The notes under the pieces are model-generated. The model saw only the letters and a program-made list of their open reading frames with translations. It had not been told where the DNA came from and ran no database searches. The position numbers and the translations under genes were made by a program. A stretch of DNA of 64,000 bases, taken from the NCBI GenBank assembly GCA_019753235.1, contig JAIELF010000037.1, forward strand, positions 1 to 64,000, written 5' to 3'. The number at the start of each line of letters is the position of its first letter. Position 1 is the stretch's first letter. This DNA comes from a bacterium (lineage in GTDB: Bacteria; Planctomycetota; Planctomycetia; Kolteriales; Kolteriaceae). This document shows, piece after piece, positions 46,357 through 54,999 of the stretch.

Positions 46357-47544
46357 ATGGCAGATCCCGGTATGGAATTGCCTCGCGGGGCCGACTTTGA
46401 GGATGATCGACCGGTCAAAAGGACCGGAAAGGGCCGATTCTCCTTCGAGCGATTGCTGGTCCTCGGCTTAGTGACGCTGGGAGCCCTTCTTCTGGGCGTC
46501 TCAGCCGAGTTATGGCCCAAAGATTTCAACGTCGCTCCTATGTTGGCTCCGTTTCAAAGAATCAATTGGCAACCAGCCACCGAAGCGGAGGAAATCAAAC
46601 AGCAAATTGCCGAGAACATGCAAGAAGGGAATCTCGAACAAGCCAAAAAGTTAGCGGACAAGCTAGTCGAGATCGATCCCAAGACCGGCTACCTCGATCG
46701 GGGTCGACTTCATTACATCATGAAGGAATTCCCAGAGGCGATTGAGGATTTCACCCAAGCCCTCAAGCAAGACCCGGCATCGGTACCCGCCATTCAGCTC
46801 CGCGCATTGACCCATTTGCGAATGGAAAACAAAGACAAGGCCATCGAAGACGCAAAGAAGCTCTCCGTGATCAATCCGCGCGACGGGCTCCTCTTTGAAG
46901 GGAGTATCTACGTCGATTCTAAAGACTGGGATAAAGCAATCGAGGCTTTCAATAAGGCAATCGAGGCTGACAAGAAAAATGTCGCTGCGTATGTGCAGCT
47001 CTATCAAATACAGGTTCAAAAGAAGGACTACGCTCGAGCGCTCGAGGAAGCTAAGCGTCTAAGCGATCTCGCTCCGTCGCAGAGCTTGGTTCTTCAAGGG
47101 GATGCTCTCAGTAAGCTTGGCAAGACCGACGAGGCTTTGGCAGCGTATGACGACGCTCTGGGCCACGACCCCACCAATGCGACTGCCCTGAATAACCGAG
47201 CGTATTTTCTCGCCAATTTGAATAAGGATCTCGATCGAGCCGCAAAGGATATCGCTGGGGCGATCGATTTGTCCGGCGAAGAGCCTGCCTATGTCGACAC
47301 GCGGGGCTTCGTGGCATACATGCGCGGGGATTTCAAGGGAGCCTTAGCAGATTTCAATAAAGCGCTCAAGGGTGCCGACGAGGAAGGGGCCGAGCAAGAA
47401 TTCTATGCAGAGATCTATTATCATCGTGGCCTCGTTCACAAGCAGCTCGGCGAGCCGGAATTATCGAAGGAGGATTTCGAGAAAGCGAAGGCTCTCGGTT
47501 TCACCTGGACCGAAGAGCCTAAGCCGGCGGGCGGAAGTCTGTAA
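46357..47544 (+). CDS. Membrane-anchored TPR-repeat protein
   Basis: This 395-residue protein has a cytoplasmic N-terminal part, one transmembrane helix (LLVLGLVTLGALLLGVSAEL, about residues 30-49) and then about seven tetratricopeptide repeats (from about 75 to 390), for example IAENMQEGNLEQAKKLADKL, DFTQALKQDPASVPAIQLRA and DKAIEAFNKAIEADKKNVAA. TPR proteins act as assembly scaffolds. The next gene (WbpG-like) starts 33 bases after its stop, so co-transcription is likely. The ATG at 46357 has GGAGGAAAAGG before it. Confidence 0.85.
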   Translation: MADPGMELPRGADFEDDRPVKRTGKGRFSFERLLVLGLVTLGALLLGVSAELWPKDFNVAPMLAPFQRINWQPATEAEEIKQQIAENMQEGNLEQAKKLADKLVEIDPKTGYLDRGRLHYIMKEFPEAIEDFTQALKQDPASVPAIQLRALTHLRMENKDKAIEDAKKLSVINPRDGLLFEGSIYVDSKDWDKAIEAFNKAIEADKKNVAAYVQLYQIQVQKKDYARALEEAKRLSDLAPSQSLVLQGDALSKLGKTDEALAAYDDALGHDPTNATALNNRAYFLANLNKDLDRAAKDIAGAIDLSGEEPAYVDTRGFVAYMRGDFKGALADFNKALKGADEEGAEQEFYAEIYYHRGLVHKQLGEPELSKEDFEKAKALGFTWTEEPKPAGGSL

Positions 47545-47576
47545 TTACGGAACCTTCGAAGGGGTTTGTCCGTCCG

Positions 47577-48791
47577 ATGAATCAACCTCTCCCTGCCGAC
47601 GTCGCTTCTTTCGCCGCCACGGGGGCGATCGGTAAACCCTCTCCCGAGTCCTACTTGCCGGCCGGCATCAAGATGTGCGGGCGCTGCGTCCTCGATTCGC
47701 GAGTTTCGGGGATCAAATTTGATCAAGAGGGAATCTGCAATCACTGCAAGATTCATGATCGTCTCGACCGCATCTTTCCAACCGGCGACGAAGGTGAAGC
47801 GTTCCTGCAAAAGATGGCCCGGAAGATCAGGGCGTCCGGCAAAGGAAAGAAATACGACTGTATCGTGGGGCTTTCGGGTGGGAGAGATACCTCTTATTGT
47901 TTGTATGTCACGAAGAGGTTAGGACTAAGGCCGCTCGCGCTCCACTTCGATAATGGATGGGATTCCGCCATCTCGAAGAATAACATTCGGCGAATGTGCA
48001 GCAAGCTTGATGTCGATCTCGAATGTGTGATTGCCGACTGGGAAGAATCGCGAGAATTGACCAATTCCACCTTCTATGCATCCGTTCCTTACATTGATCT
48101 GACGGACGATGTCGGCATCATCACGTCGCTGTATCGGACGGCCGCCCGTGAGGGAATTCATTGGATTATTCACAGTCATTCGTTCCGGACAGAAGGGATT
48201 AATCCACTCCTTTGGAATTATGTCGACGCTCGCTACGTTCGCCATTTGGTTGACAAATTTTGCCGAATGCCGCTCAAGCATTTTCAGAATGCCGACCTCG
48301 GTCGCGTTCTCTATTGGATGCTTGTCAAGCGAATCAAAGTTTTCACGATCACCAACTATTACAAAGATTCTGGAGCCGAGATCGATCAGTTCCTCAAAAG
48401 TGAGTTTGGATGGGAAGATACAGGCGGCTGGCACTTCGACAATGAAATCTTTGGTCTGCAATGTGCCTACGCCCGGCGAAAGTTCGGCATCGATTGGCGA
48501 AGCGTCGAATTGGCGGCATTGGTGCGAGAGGGAGACCTGACCCGGGACGAGGCGGCGGCAAAGCTCCGCGAAGTTCCCCTCATCGAGGATGATCGCTTTG
48601 TTCGGTACGCACTGAAGAAGCAGGGAATCTCCCCCGACGAATTCGAGAGACTATTGAAAGAGCCGCCAAAATACTTCACCGATTACCCGTCGTACTACCC
48701 GTTGATTCGGCTGATGAAGTGGCCGATCTGGTTGGCGAGTCGGCTCCAGTACCTTCCGCCCCACACTTACGAAAAGTACTTCGACGTCTAA
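47577..48791 (+). CDS. wbpG: N-acetyl sugar amidotransferase (WbpG/PseA/LegG type)
   Basis: This 404-residue protein belongs to the N-acetyl sugar amidotransferase family, which uses ammonia from a HisH2/HisF2 pair to convert an acetamido group of a sugar nucleotide into an acetamidino group. It has two CxxC pairs of a zinc finger (C34/C37 and C54/C57: CGRC, CNHC) and an ATP-pyrophosphatase loop SGGRDTSY (100-107), with the later LHFDNGWDSA and HSHSFRTEG elements. The genes for HisH2 and HisF2 occur at 57-58.8 kb on the other strand. A co-transcribed TPR gene precedes it. Substrate may be a legionaminic/pseudaminic- or 2,3-diamino-sugar nucleotide. Confidence 0.9.
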   Translation: MNQPLPADVASFAATGAIGKPSPESYLPAGIKMCGRCVLDSRVSGIKFDQEGICNHCKIHDRLDRIFPTGDEGEAFLQKMARKIRASGKGKKYDCIVGLSGGRDTSYCLYVTKRLGLRPLALHFDNGWDSAISKNNIRRMCSKLDVDLECVIADWEESRELTNSTFYASVPYIDLTDDVGIITSLYRTAAREGIHWIIHSHSFRTEGINPLLWNYVDARYVRHLVDKFCRMPLKHFQNADLGRVLYWMLVKRIKVFTITNYYKDSGAEIDQFLKSEFGWEDTGGWHFDNEIFGLQCAYARRKFGIDWRSVELAALVREGDLTRDEAAAKLREVPLIEDDRFVRYALKKQGISPDEFERLLKEPPKYFTDYPSYYPLIRLMKWPIWLASRLQYLPPHTYEKYFDV

Positions 48792-48967
48792 AAGATTTGG
48801 TGGCGCGGGTCGGCTCGGCCAGGGTGGACGGCACTCATACAACATCGCGGAAATGGTTGCCCCCGCCCATCGACGACGGTCCTTAGAGAGAACGTCGGCC
48901 ATCAGCGACGGGTTAGGGCTGCGAGCGAATTGGCGAACGAAAACTCTCGTCCAAGGAATCCCGAAAC

Positions 48968-49861
48968 GTGTTGCGAATGAAGAATCTGTACCAGAGAGGG
49001 GATGTGGTTTTCTCCTTCGAAGTCTTCCCGCCCAAGACTCCTCAAGGATTCGAATCCCTGTACCGGACCGTCGGCGAATTGGCCGGCTACAAGCCTGGCT
49101 TTATCTCGGTGACCTACGGGGCCGGCGGCAGCACGCAGTCGCAGACGCTGGAAATCATTCAGCAGATCCGTCAGCGTTTCTCGCTGGCGACGACCGCGCA
49201 CTTCACCCTCGTCGGGGCCACCGTCGACCAATTGGTCGAATTCCTTGAGCAGGCCGAGGGAGTCGGGGCGGAGAATATCATGGCGCTGCGAGGAGATCCG
49301 CCGCAGGGTCAGACGAAGTTTCAGCCGGTCCCGGGCGGTCTTTCCTACGCGAATGAACTGGTGGCGCTCATCCGCGAGAGATTCCCTGCCTTTGGCATCG
49401 GCGTGGGGGGGTATCCCGAAACCCATCAAGAAGCGACCAGTCCCGACGATGATTTGGCCCATCTGAAACGCAAAGTCGATGCTGGTGCCGACGCGATTTT
49501 TACGCAGCTCTTTTACGACAACGCCGATTTCCTTCGCTTTCGCGACCGGGCCACCGAGGTTGGCATCCGCCCGCCGATGGTTCCTGGATTGCTGCCGATT
49601 TTGAGTCTGGCGCAAGTGAAGCGCATCACGGCGCTGTGCGGATCGAAGTTGCCCACGGAACTCCTCCGCCAACTCGAATCCTGTGGCGACGATGCTGCCG
49701 CCCAGGCACAGGTCGGGATCGAGCACTGCACTCGGCAATGCGAGGACCTTCTGCACGAAGGCGTTCCCGGAATCCACTTCTATGTCCTGAATCGTTCGGA
49801 TTCGGTGCGTCAGATCATGGCGAATCTCTTCCCGGCCTCGGTTGTCGGGCAAGCGACCTAA
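48968..49861 (+). CDS. metF: Methylenetetrahydrofolate reductase
   Basis: This 297-residue FAD enzyme reduces methylene-THF to methyl-THF for methionine synthesis. The family elements are visible in order: FSFEVFPPKT near residue 15, FISVTYGAGGS near 45, NIMALRGDPP near 102, and GADAIFTQLFYDN near 173, followed by PPMVPGLLPI. The length is the usual one for bacterial MetF. The start is GTG at 48968 (MLRMKNLYQRG) or ATG at 48977. Confidence 0.95.
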   Translation: MLRMKNLYQRGDVVFSFEVFPPKTPQGFESLYRTVGELAGYKPGFISVTYGAGGSTQSQTLEIIQQIRQRFSLATTAHFTLVGATVDQLVEFLEQAEGVGAENIMALRGDPPQGQTKFQPVPGGLSYANELVALIRERFPAFGIGVGGYPETHQEATSPDDDLAHLKRKVDAGADAIFTQLFYDNADFLRFRDRATEVGIRPPMVPGLLPILSLAQVKRITALCGSKLPTELLRQLESCGDDAAAQAQVGIEHCTRQCEDLLHEGVPGIHFYVLNRSDSVRQIMANLFPASVVGQAT

Positions 49862-50202
49862 CGCAGGAAAGTCGGGAGACTGTCCTGTCAAAACAAGAGG
49901 TCTTCGCGGAGCAAGAGGTTGATCCAGTAACGACTTGCGATTTTGTCCTGTTGATCCCCCTTGGAGCGTCGGCAGGGGAGTGCTACAGTCTTCTAGGAGA
50001 GGACCCCTGCCATGTTCGAGCAGGACACCCAAATTGGAGAACCAACACTAACCGTTATGGGGACTCGGATGACTTGGCACTGGCAAGCCCGCTACGACGG
50101 GATCCCAAACCCAGGTCGGCGGTCGCCCACTTCGTAATAACGGTTCTTCCAAACTCGTCTCAGACGGCATTGCGGTGGGGGTTCCTTTTCTTTTCCTACC
50201 GG
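49862..50202. other. Intergenic region with one possible tiny gene
   Basis: This 341-base region follows metF and contains no family-like gene. It holds a 41-codon frame with a good ribosome-binding site (listed separately). A G+C-rich context with no terminator hairpin was seen. Confidence 0.4.
50012..50137 (+). CDS. Possible small protein of 41 residues
   Basis: An open frame of 41 codons (MFEQDTQIGEP...) starts at ATG 50012 with AGGAGAGG (49995-50002) 9 bases before it and ends at TAA 50137. It is hydrophilic and contains no membrane segment or known motif. The only evidence is the Shine-Dalgarno and the clean frame, so it may be chance. Confidence 0.3.
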   Translation: MFEQDTQIGEPTLTVMGTRMTWHWQARYDGIPNPGRRSPTS

Positions 50203-50826
50203 TCACTCGATCGGCGTGAGCCGGATTTTCCGATACCACGCTTCGCTCGGCGGACCGCCATGAATCTGTAGGCCGATCACGCCGCGCCGCGAGATCTTCT
50301 CATCCGGCTCGGTATAGTTGACTGTCTGAATGCCGTTGATCCAGAGCTGAATCCTCGGCCCCTCACAACGAATCTTGTATTCGTTCCAATCCTCTTGCTT
50401 GATCGCCGCCATCAGCTTCTTTTTGTCCTCGGGGCTGACAAGTACTTTGTTTCGGCGCGACTCATCGTAGAGGCATCCCCAAAAGATCCCGCCCATGTCC
50501 GCCTGATACCCAGCGACCTCGAAGTGGTTCGGCACCCGCTCACTTCGAAACTGAATCCCCGCGTTGGCCCCTTTGCCGAGAAGCTTGAACTCGCACGTTA
50601 GTTCGAAGTTTCCAAACTTCTCCTTGGTGCAGAGAAAATCGTTGTGCGCGACAGGCTTGTTCCGCGACCCTCCGACGATGGCTCCGTCTTCGATTCGAAA
50701 GACGTTGGTATCTCCTTCCCAACCCTCAAGGGTTTTGCCGTCGAAGAGGGCTCTCGGCTCGGCCGAAAAGCTCAAAGCAGCCCCGAGAAAACACCCAACG
50801 ACCAGGGAATGATGGAAAGGAAGCAT
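50203..50826 (-). CDS. Exported DUF1080 (3-keto-disaccharide hydrolase-like) protein
   Basis: This 207-residue protein has a short signal peptide (VVGCFLGAALSFSAE) and one DUF1080 domain: the opening RALFDGKTLEGWEGD, a jelly-roll body with NFELTCEFKL and NAGIQFRSERV near 75-95, GYQADMGG near 108 and the closing RRGVIGLQIHGGPPSEAWYRKIRL. Planctomycetes carry many copies; some members hydrolyse 3-keto-glycosides. The exact substrate is unknown. It stands alone, convergent with metF. Confidence 0.88.
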   Translation of the reverse strand: MLPFHHSLVVGCFLGAALSFSAEPRALFDGKTLEGWEGDTNVFRIEDGAIVGGSRNKPVAHNDFLCTKEKFGNFELTCEFKLLGKGANAGIQFRSERVPNHFEVAGYQADMGGIFWGCLYDESRRNKVLVSPEDKKKLMAAIKQEDWNEYKIRCEGPRIQLWINGIQTVNYTEPDEKISRRGVIGLQIHGGPPSEAWYRKIRLTPIE

Positions 50827-50922
50827 CGGTCGCTTGCCTCGCTCTTATAAGGAATGATTGATCGCCCGCATGGCGGGGCGTACCCTCGAAGATGATAACT
50901 TCTCTCAGGGAGAGCAAGTGGT

Positions 50923-52272
50923 TTGAGTTTATTCCGCGAGATCGAACGAAAGAACAAGGATGCTCATCGGCCGTTGGCGGACCGGATGAGACCCCGAACG
51001 CTTGATGAATTTGTGGGGCAATCGTCATTTCTGGGCCCCGGAAAGCTGCTTCGGCGAATGCTGGAAGCTCGGCGAATCACCTCGGTGATTTTTTACGGCC
51101 CGCCTGGGACGGGAAAGACGACACTGGCCCGGTTGATTGCCGAGCATGTTGATGCTTGTTTTGTTTCGCTCAATGCGGCCGACAGCAGTGTCAAAGAGGT
51201 TCGGCAAGTGATCGACGAGGCGAAGGATCGGGCCGAGGGGGATGGCCGACAAACGCTTCTCTTCCTTGATGAGATTCATCACTTCAACCGGACGCAGCAG
51301 GATATTCTTCTTCCGCATGTTGAGAACGGGACCATCGTCTTAATCGGCGCGACGACGCAGAACCCGTTTTTTTCGATCAACGCGCCCCTCGTGAGTCGAA
51401 GCCAGATTTTTGGGTTCTCGGCACACACCCCCGACGATGTGAAAGATCTATTGCGGCGAGCGATTCGTGATAAGGCCCGCGGGTTTGGTCATCGCGAGAT
51501 CGAGATCAACGACGATGCCCTTGACTTGTGGGCGACACTTTGTGACGGCGACGCTCGGCGAGCGCTCACGGCATTGGATATCGCGGTTCGAAGTATGCCG
51601 ACATCGGCGCCGATTCGAATCGATCGCTCGGTGGCGGAGGATTCCATTCAGCGGAAGGCGGTCGTCTATGATCGAACTGGAGATGATCATTACGATGTCG
51701 CGAGTGCATTCATCAAGAGCATGCGAGGAAGCGATCCCGATGCGGCCATCTATTGGCTGGCGAGAATGCTGGAGGCAGGCGAAGAGGTCCGCTTCATCAC
51801 ACGCCGATTGGTGATCTTTGCCAGCGAAGATATTGGGTGTGCCGACCCTATGTCACTGGTAATAGCACAGTCGGTCGCGGCCGCCACCGAGATGGTCGGC
51901 TTACCCGAAGCACAGCTCATTCTTGCCCAAGGGGTCATTCATCTGGCCACCGCACCAAAGAGTAACGCGTCGGCCAAGGCGATTTGGCAGGCAAGAGAAG
52001 ATGTCAAGGCGCATCGGTCCCAGCCGGTGCCGACGCATTTACGTGACAGCCATTACCGAGGGGCCAAGCAGCTTGGCCACGGCGAAGGTTATCTCTCTCC
52101 GCATGATCATGCCGAGGGGGTGGCCGATCAGACCTATCTTTCGGTGCCGACGAAGTTCTATCAGCCCACCGATCAGGGGCACGAAGCAGTGATCAAGGAT
52201 TGGCTCTCGGCACGCTCGCCGCGGCCAACTACTCCACCGATACTTGACGAATCACGACCCATCGAAGAATGA
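50923..52272 (+). CDS. rarA: Replication-associated recombination protein A (RarA/MgsA)
   Basis: This 449-residue AAA+ ATPase acts at stalled forks and resembles the clamp-loader family. It shows FVGQSSFLGPGK near 26, Walker A GPPGTGKTT (near 60), Walker B LLFLDEIHHFNRTQQD (near 105) and sensor TTQNPFFSINAPLVSRSQIF; a C-terminal tetramerisation region with HLRDSHYRGAKQLGHGEGY follows. Start is TTG 50923 with GGGAGAG (50908-50914) 8 bases before it, an unusual start codon. Its last 44 bases overlap the end of the convergent ABA4-like gene. Confidence 0.93.
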   Translation: MSLFREIERKNKDAHRPLADRMRPRTLDEFVGQSSFLGPGKLLRRMLEARRITSVIFYGPPGTGKTTLARLIAEHVDACFVSLNAADSSVKEVRQVIDEAKDRAEGDGRQTLLFLDEIHHFNRTQQDILLPHVENGTIVLIGATTQNPFFSINAPLVSRSQIFGFSAHTPDDVKDLLRRAIRDKARGFGHREIEINDDALDLWATLCDGDARRALTALDIAVRSMPTSAPIRIDRSVAEDSIQRKAVVYDRTGDDHYDVASAFIKSMRGSDPDAAIYWLARMLEAGEEVRFITRRLVIFASEDIGCADPMSLVIAQSVAAATEMVGLPEAQLILAQGVIHLATAPKSNASAKAIWQAREDVKAHRSQPVPTHLRDSHYRGAKQLGHGEGYLSPHDHAEGVADQTYLSVPTKFYQPTDQGHEAVIKDWLSARSPRPTTPPILDESRPIEE

Positions 52273-52690
52273 AGTACGCGAGCAAGCCGACCGGACCAAA
52301 GACAAAAGTAAGTGCCAGGCACGGGATCACGAGAGCGTGCATGATGCCGATTCTGCCCGCATCACGCACGATCCAGGCACCGGTCCATAGGTCGAAAACG
52401 CAGTAATGGATCCAGCCGGCGACGACGACCCAGTGTTGCGTGAAGAGTTTCTCGACACCGGCCAGCGATCCAAAGTCGGAGAGATTCATACCTCCATGGT
52501 TTACCACCGGAATGATGATCGCCAGGTACGCCGCCGCCAGTAGGGAGGGGAGAATGCCGTTGTGAACGATCCAGCGGGTTCCGATCCAACGAGGGAGCGC
52601 GATGAGGAGAATCCAGCCCGGCAGCACCATCTGGCTGGCGATGCGGAAAACTTGCTCGGGGGAGAGTCCATAGAGAAGTTCTTCGTTCAT
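52229..52690 (-). CDS. ABA4-like (DUF4281) membrane protein
   Basis: This 153-residue protein has four hydrophobic segments (near 20-35, 45-62, 87-104, 120-140) and matches the ABA4-like family (DUF4281), with VVAGWIHYCVFDLWTGAWIVRD as its characteristic central element. In plants ABA4 is needed for neoxanthin formation; bacterial homologues are of unknown role. Its 3' end overlaps rarA by 44 bases on the opposite strand. Confidence 0.8.
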   Translation of the reverse strand: MNEELLYGLSPEQVFRIASQMVLPGWILLIALPRWIGTRWIVHNGILPSLLAAAYLAIIIPVVNHGGMNLSDFGSLAGVEKLFTQHWVVVAGWIHYCVFDLWTGAWIVRDAGRIGIMHALVIPCLALTFVFGPVGLLAYFILRWVVIRQVSVE

Positions 52691-52780
52691 GACATCACCT
52701 CGAAGTTGGATGGGCCAACGTGTTTGATTTGTTCTTTGTTCCGATTTCCGTCAGAATGCAAAGAAGCAGCAATTGTTTGA

Positions 52781-53377
52781 TCATGGTTCGAACGTGAGAA
52801 GATGGTCCAGCACCAGTGTGGACCAAGTTTCAAAACGATCTCGCTCACGAACGATATCGGCGATGGGGCGAAAGCGTCCCTCGGCAAGAGCAGGGTCGAC
52901 CGCGAGCACGCGAGGCTCGGCAAGATCGAAGAGATGCACCACGCCGACATGCACTTGGCCGACCGGGCTCGAGGGATCATACACCAGGCCGACCATTTGT
53001 TGCCGATAGGTAGATTGAATGTCGACTTCCTCGGCCAACTCGCGAGCAAAGCCGACGTCGTAGGCGACGGCCCCATGCTCGCCATCCTCTCGGCAAATGT
53101 GCCCGCCGACCCCCAGCGACCAGCGATCATGCAGGCGTTGCTCGCCCCCTTTTCTGCTGCGAATGTAACAGAAGATCGCATCGTGCGAGCGAAGGACAAC
53201 ATAAGGAATCAGTTGCTTGTGCGTTGGATCATCCTCGGCCCTTGACCGCGGCAGATAAAGGAGCTCGGCCGGATCGAGAAGCTTCGGCAGATAGTGATCG
53301 ACGTTTTCGCAGAATCCTTCGAACCGCCCCAGCGATTCGAAGAGCCGACCCGTGACGACAAGAACTTCTTCCTCCAT
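52781..53377 (-). CDS. Nudix-like hydrolase
   Basis: This 198-residue protein has a Nudix-like box: G-H-I-C-R-E-D-G-E-H-G then FARELAEEVDI (residues about 92-120), where RELAEE is the metal-binding core. The preceding GGEQRLHDRWSLGVGGH and following VGLVYDPSSPVGQVHVGVVHLF fit the fold. The first glutamate part of the box is irregular, so activity and substrate (a nucleoside-diphosphate-linked compound) are uncertain. It lies on the minus strand 19 bases downstream of gltX, so it probably belongs to that operon. Confidence 0.72.
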   Translation of the reverse strand: MEEEVLVVTGRLFESLGRFEGFCENVDHYLPKLLDPAELLYLPRSRAEDDPTHKQLIPYVVLRSHDAIFCYIRSRKGGEQRLHDRWSLGVGGHICREDGEHGAVAYDVGFARELAEEVDIQSTYRQQMVGLVYDPSSPVGQVHVGVVHLFDLAEPRVLAVDPALAEGRFRPIADIVRERDRFETWSTLVLDHLLTFEP

Positions 53378-53395
53378 GGTCGCGATCCTTTTCGT

Positions 53396-54889
53396 TCATG
53401 AAGTAGGGGCATCAACCGAGAACGCCTGTATCGATTGATCGATGTGGCGAAGGGACTTTTCTTTCCCTAAGAGTACCAAACAGTCGAAAACGCCGGGGCC
53501 AACCGTTCGGCCGGTGACGGCGGCTCGCACGACATTATTGATCTTTCCGCCCATGCCGGTCTCCGCGCCGACTTTCTGTATCGCCGATTCGAGCGTCGCT
53601 AAGTCAAAGGGCTCGGCATGAGCGACAGCGTTACGAATCTGTACCAGGGCGCTGGCGACACCTTCTTTGCGGAGATTCTTCGCTGCTTCTTTGTCGTGTT
53701 CGAGAGTCGGTGCAAAGCAAAAGCTGCCGTAACGAACGATGTCGGCAAGCAGTTTCAATCGGTCGCCGCACGCTTGATCGATATGTTCAACAATTCGGCG
53801 AGCCTCCTCGGGGACGGGATCGGCGATGAGCTTTGCATCTACTAAGAACGGGAGCATAAGATCGACCCGCTGGTCGCGCGTCAGTTGTCTCATGTAGTGA
53901 TCTTGCATCCAGAACATTTTGTCGGGATCGAGTCCTGCCGGCGACGCGATCACTCGTTCCAGCGAGAAATTCGCCTTCATCAATTCCACGTCCATGAGTT
54001 CGGTCTTATCGTCCAGCGACCAACCCAGACGGCCGAGCGCGTTAAGGATCGCCGCGGGCAAATAACCTGCCTTCTGATACTCTTCGATCGCGACCATCAC
54101 GCCGGGGGGCGGGTTGCGTTTGCTGAGCTTCTTCTTCGTCGCGGGGGCCGCCACGTAGGGAATGTGCGCAAAAACAGGAGGTTTCGCTCCGAGCCCTTCG
54201 AAGAGGTGAAGTTGCGGATGAGTGTTCGAAAGATGTTCCTCGGCACGGACGATATGCGTGATCTCCATCCCGATGTCGTCGAGAACGCTCGCAAGATTGT
54301 AGAGCGGCTTACCCCCCGTCCGGGCGATGGTGAAATCGCCGAGCAGGTCGGTTTGCCATTCGACCCGTCCGCGAACCTTATCTTCAAGAACGGTTGTTTG
54401 GCCGGTCGGGACTTTGAAACGGACCGAGGGTCTTTGCGATTCGTACAGGACAAGCGCGTCGGCGGGGGCGATATCACGATCCTTGCCGCGATAGACAAAG
54501 GGTTGCTTGGCGGCCTCGGCTGCCTTGCGGGCTAGCTCGGTCTCTTCGGGTGGAGTGACGTCCGGATAGGCGTGGCCGCGACGGATCAGATCGACGATGG
54601 CGGCTTCGTAGAGGCTGGATCGTTGCGACTGATAGTAAGGCCCCCGCGATCCACCGCCATGCTCAGCAAACTCAGGCCCTTCGTCCCAACCGAGCCCCAA
54701 CCAAGCAAAACCTTCGAGGATCTTGCCCACCGCGTCTTCCACATGGCGAGCTTCGTCGGTGTCATCGATACGAAGAATGAATTCCCCTTGATGTCGGCGA
54801 GCAAGCAGCCAATTGAAAAACGCCGTTCGGGCTCCTCCGATGTGGAGATAGCCCGTTGGGCTCGGTGCAAAACGGGTCCGCACACTCAT
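53396..54889 (-). CDS. gltX: Glutamyl-tRNA synthetase
   Basis: This 497-residue class-I aminoacyl-tRNA synthetase charges tRNA-Glu. The opening VRTRFAPSPTGYLHIGGART contains the HIGH-like HIGG and the KMSKS-like loop is KKLSKRN. The length and the closing helical anticodon-binding region (ending near LLGKEKSLRH) are as expected for GluRS. A discriminating or non-discriminating type cannot be told from sequence alone by eye. It is followed by the Nudix-like gene. Confidence 0.96.
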   Translation of the reverse strand: MSVRTRFAPSPTGYLHIGGARTAFFNWLLARRHQGEFILRIDDTDEARHVEDAVGKILEGFAWLGLGWDEGPEFAEHGGGSRGPYYQSQRSSLYEAAIVDLIRRGHAYPDVTPPEETELARKAAEAAKQPFVYRGKDRDIAPADALVLYESQRPSVRFKVPTGQTTVLEDKVRGRVEWQTDLLGDFTIARTGGKPLYNLASVLDDIGMEITHIVRAEEHLSNTHPQLHLFEGLGAKPPVFAHIPYVAAPATKKKLSKRNPPPGVMVAIEEYQKAGYLPAAILNALGRLGWSLDDKTELMDVELMKANFSLERVIASPAGLDPDKMFWMQDHYMRQLTRDQRVDLMLPFLVDAKLIADPVPEEARRIVEHIDQACGDRLKLLADIVRYGSFCFAPTLEHDKEAAKNLRKEGVASALVQIRNAVAHAEPFDLATLESAIQKVGAETGMGGKINNVVRAAVTGRTVGPGVFDCLVLLGKEKSLRHIDQSIQAFSVDAPTS

Positions 54890-54999
54890 CGATCGATAAC
54901 CTCCCGAAAGACCCTTCCCCTTCGATCAGACGGAGTGTGTTCTATGGAACGTGGCGGCGGAGAGAGTCGAACGCCGAGGAGTCGCAACTCGCCACTGAA

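Noticed and set aside
54945-54995. tRNA-like 3' end on the minus strand (GTTCGACTC followed by CTCCGCCGCCA)
   Set aside because: The T-loop and CCA-like end look like tRNA-Ser, but the T-stem has mismatches, the 5' half of the acceptor stem is missing and the upstream part lies inside a protein gene.
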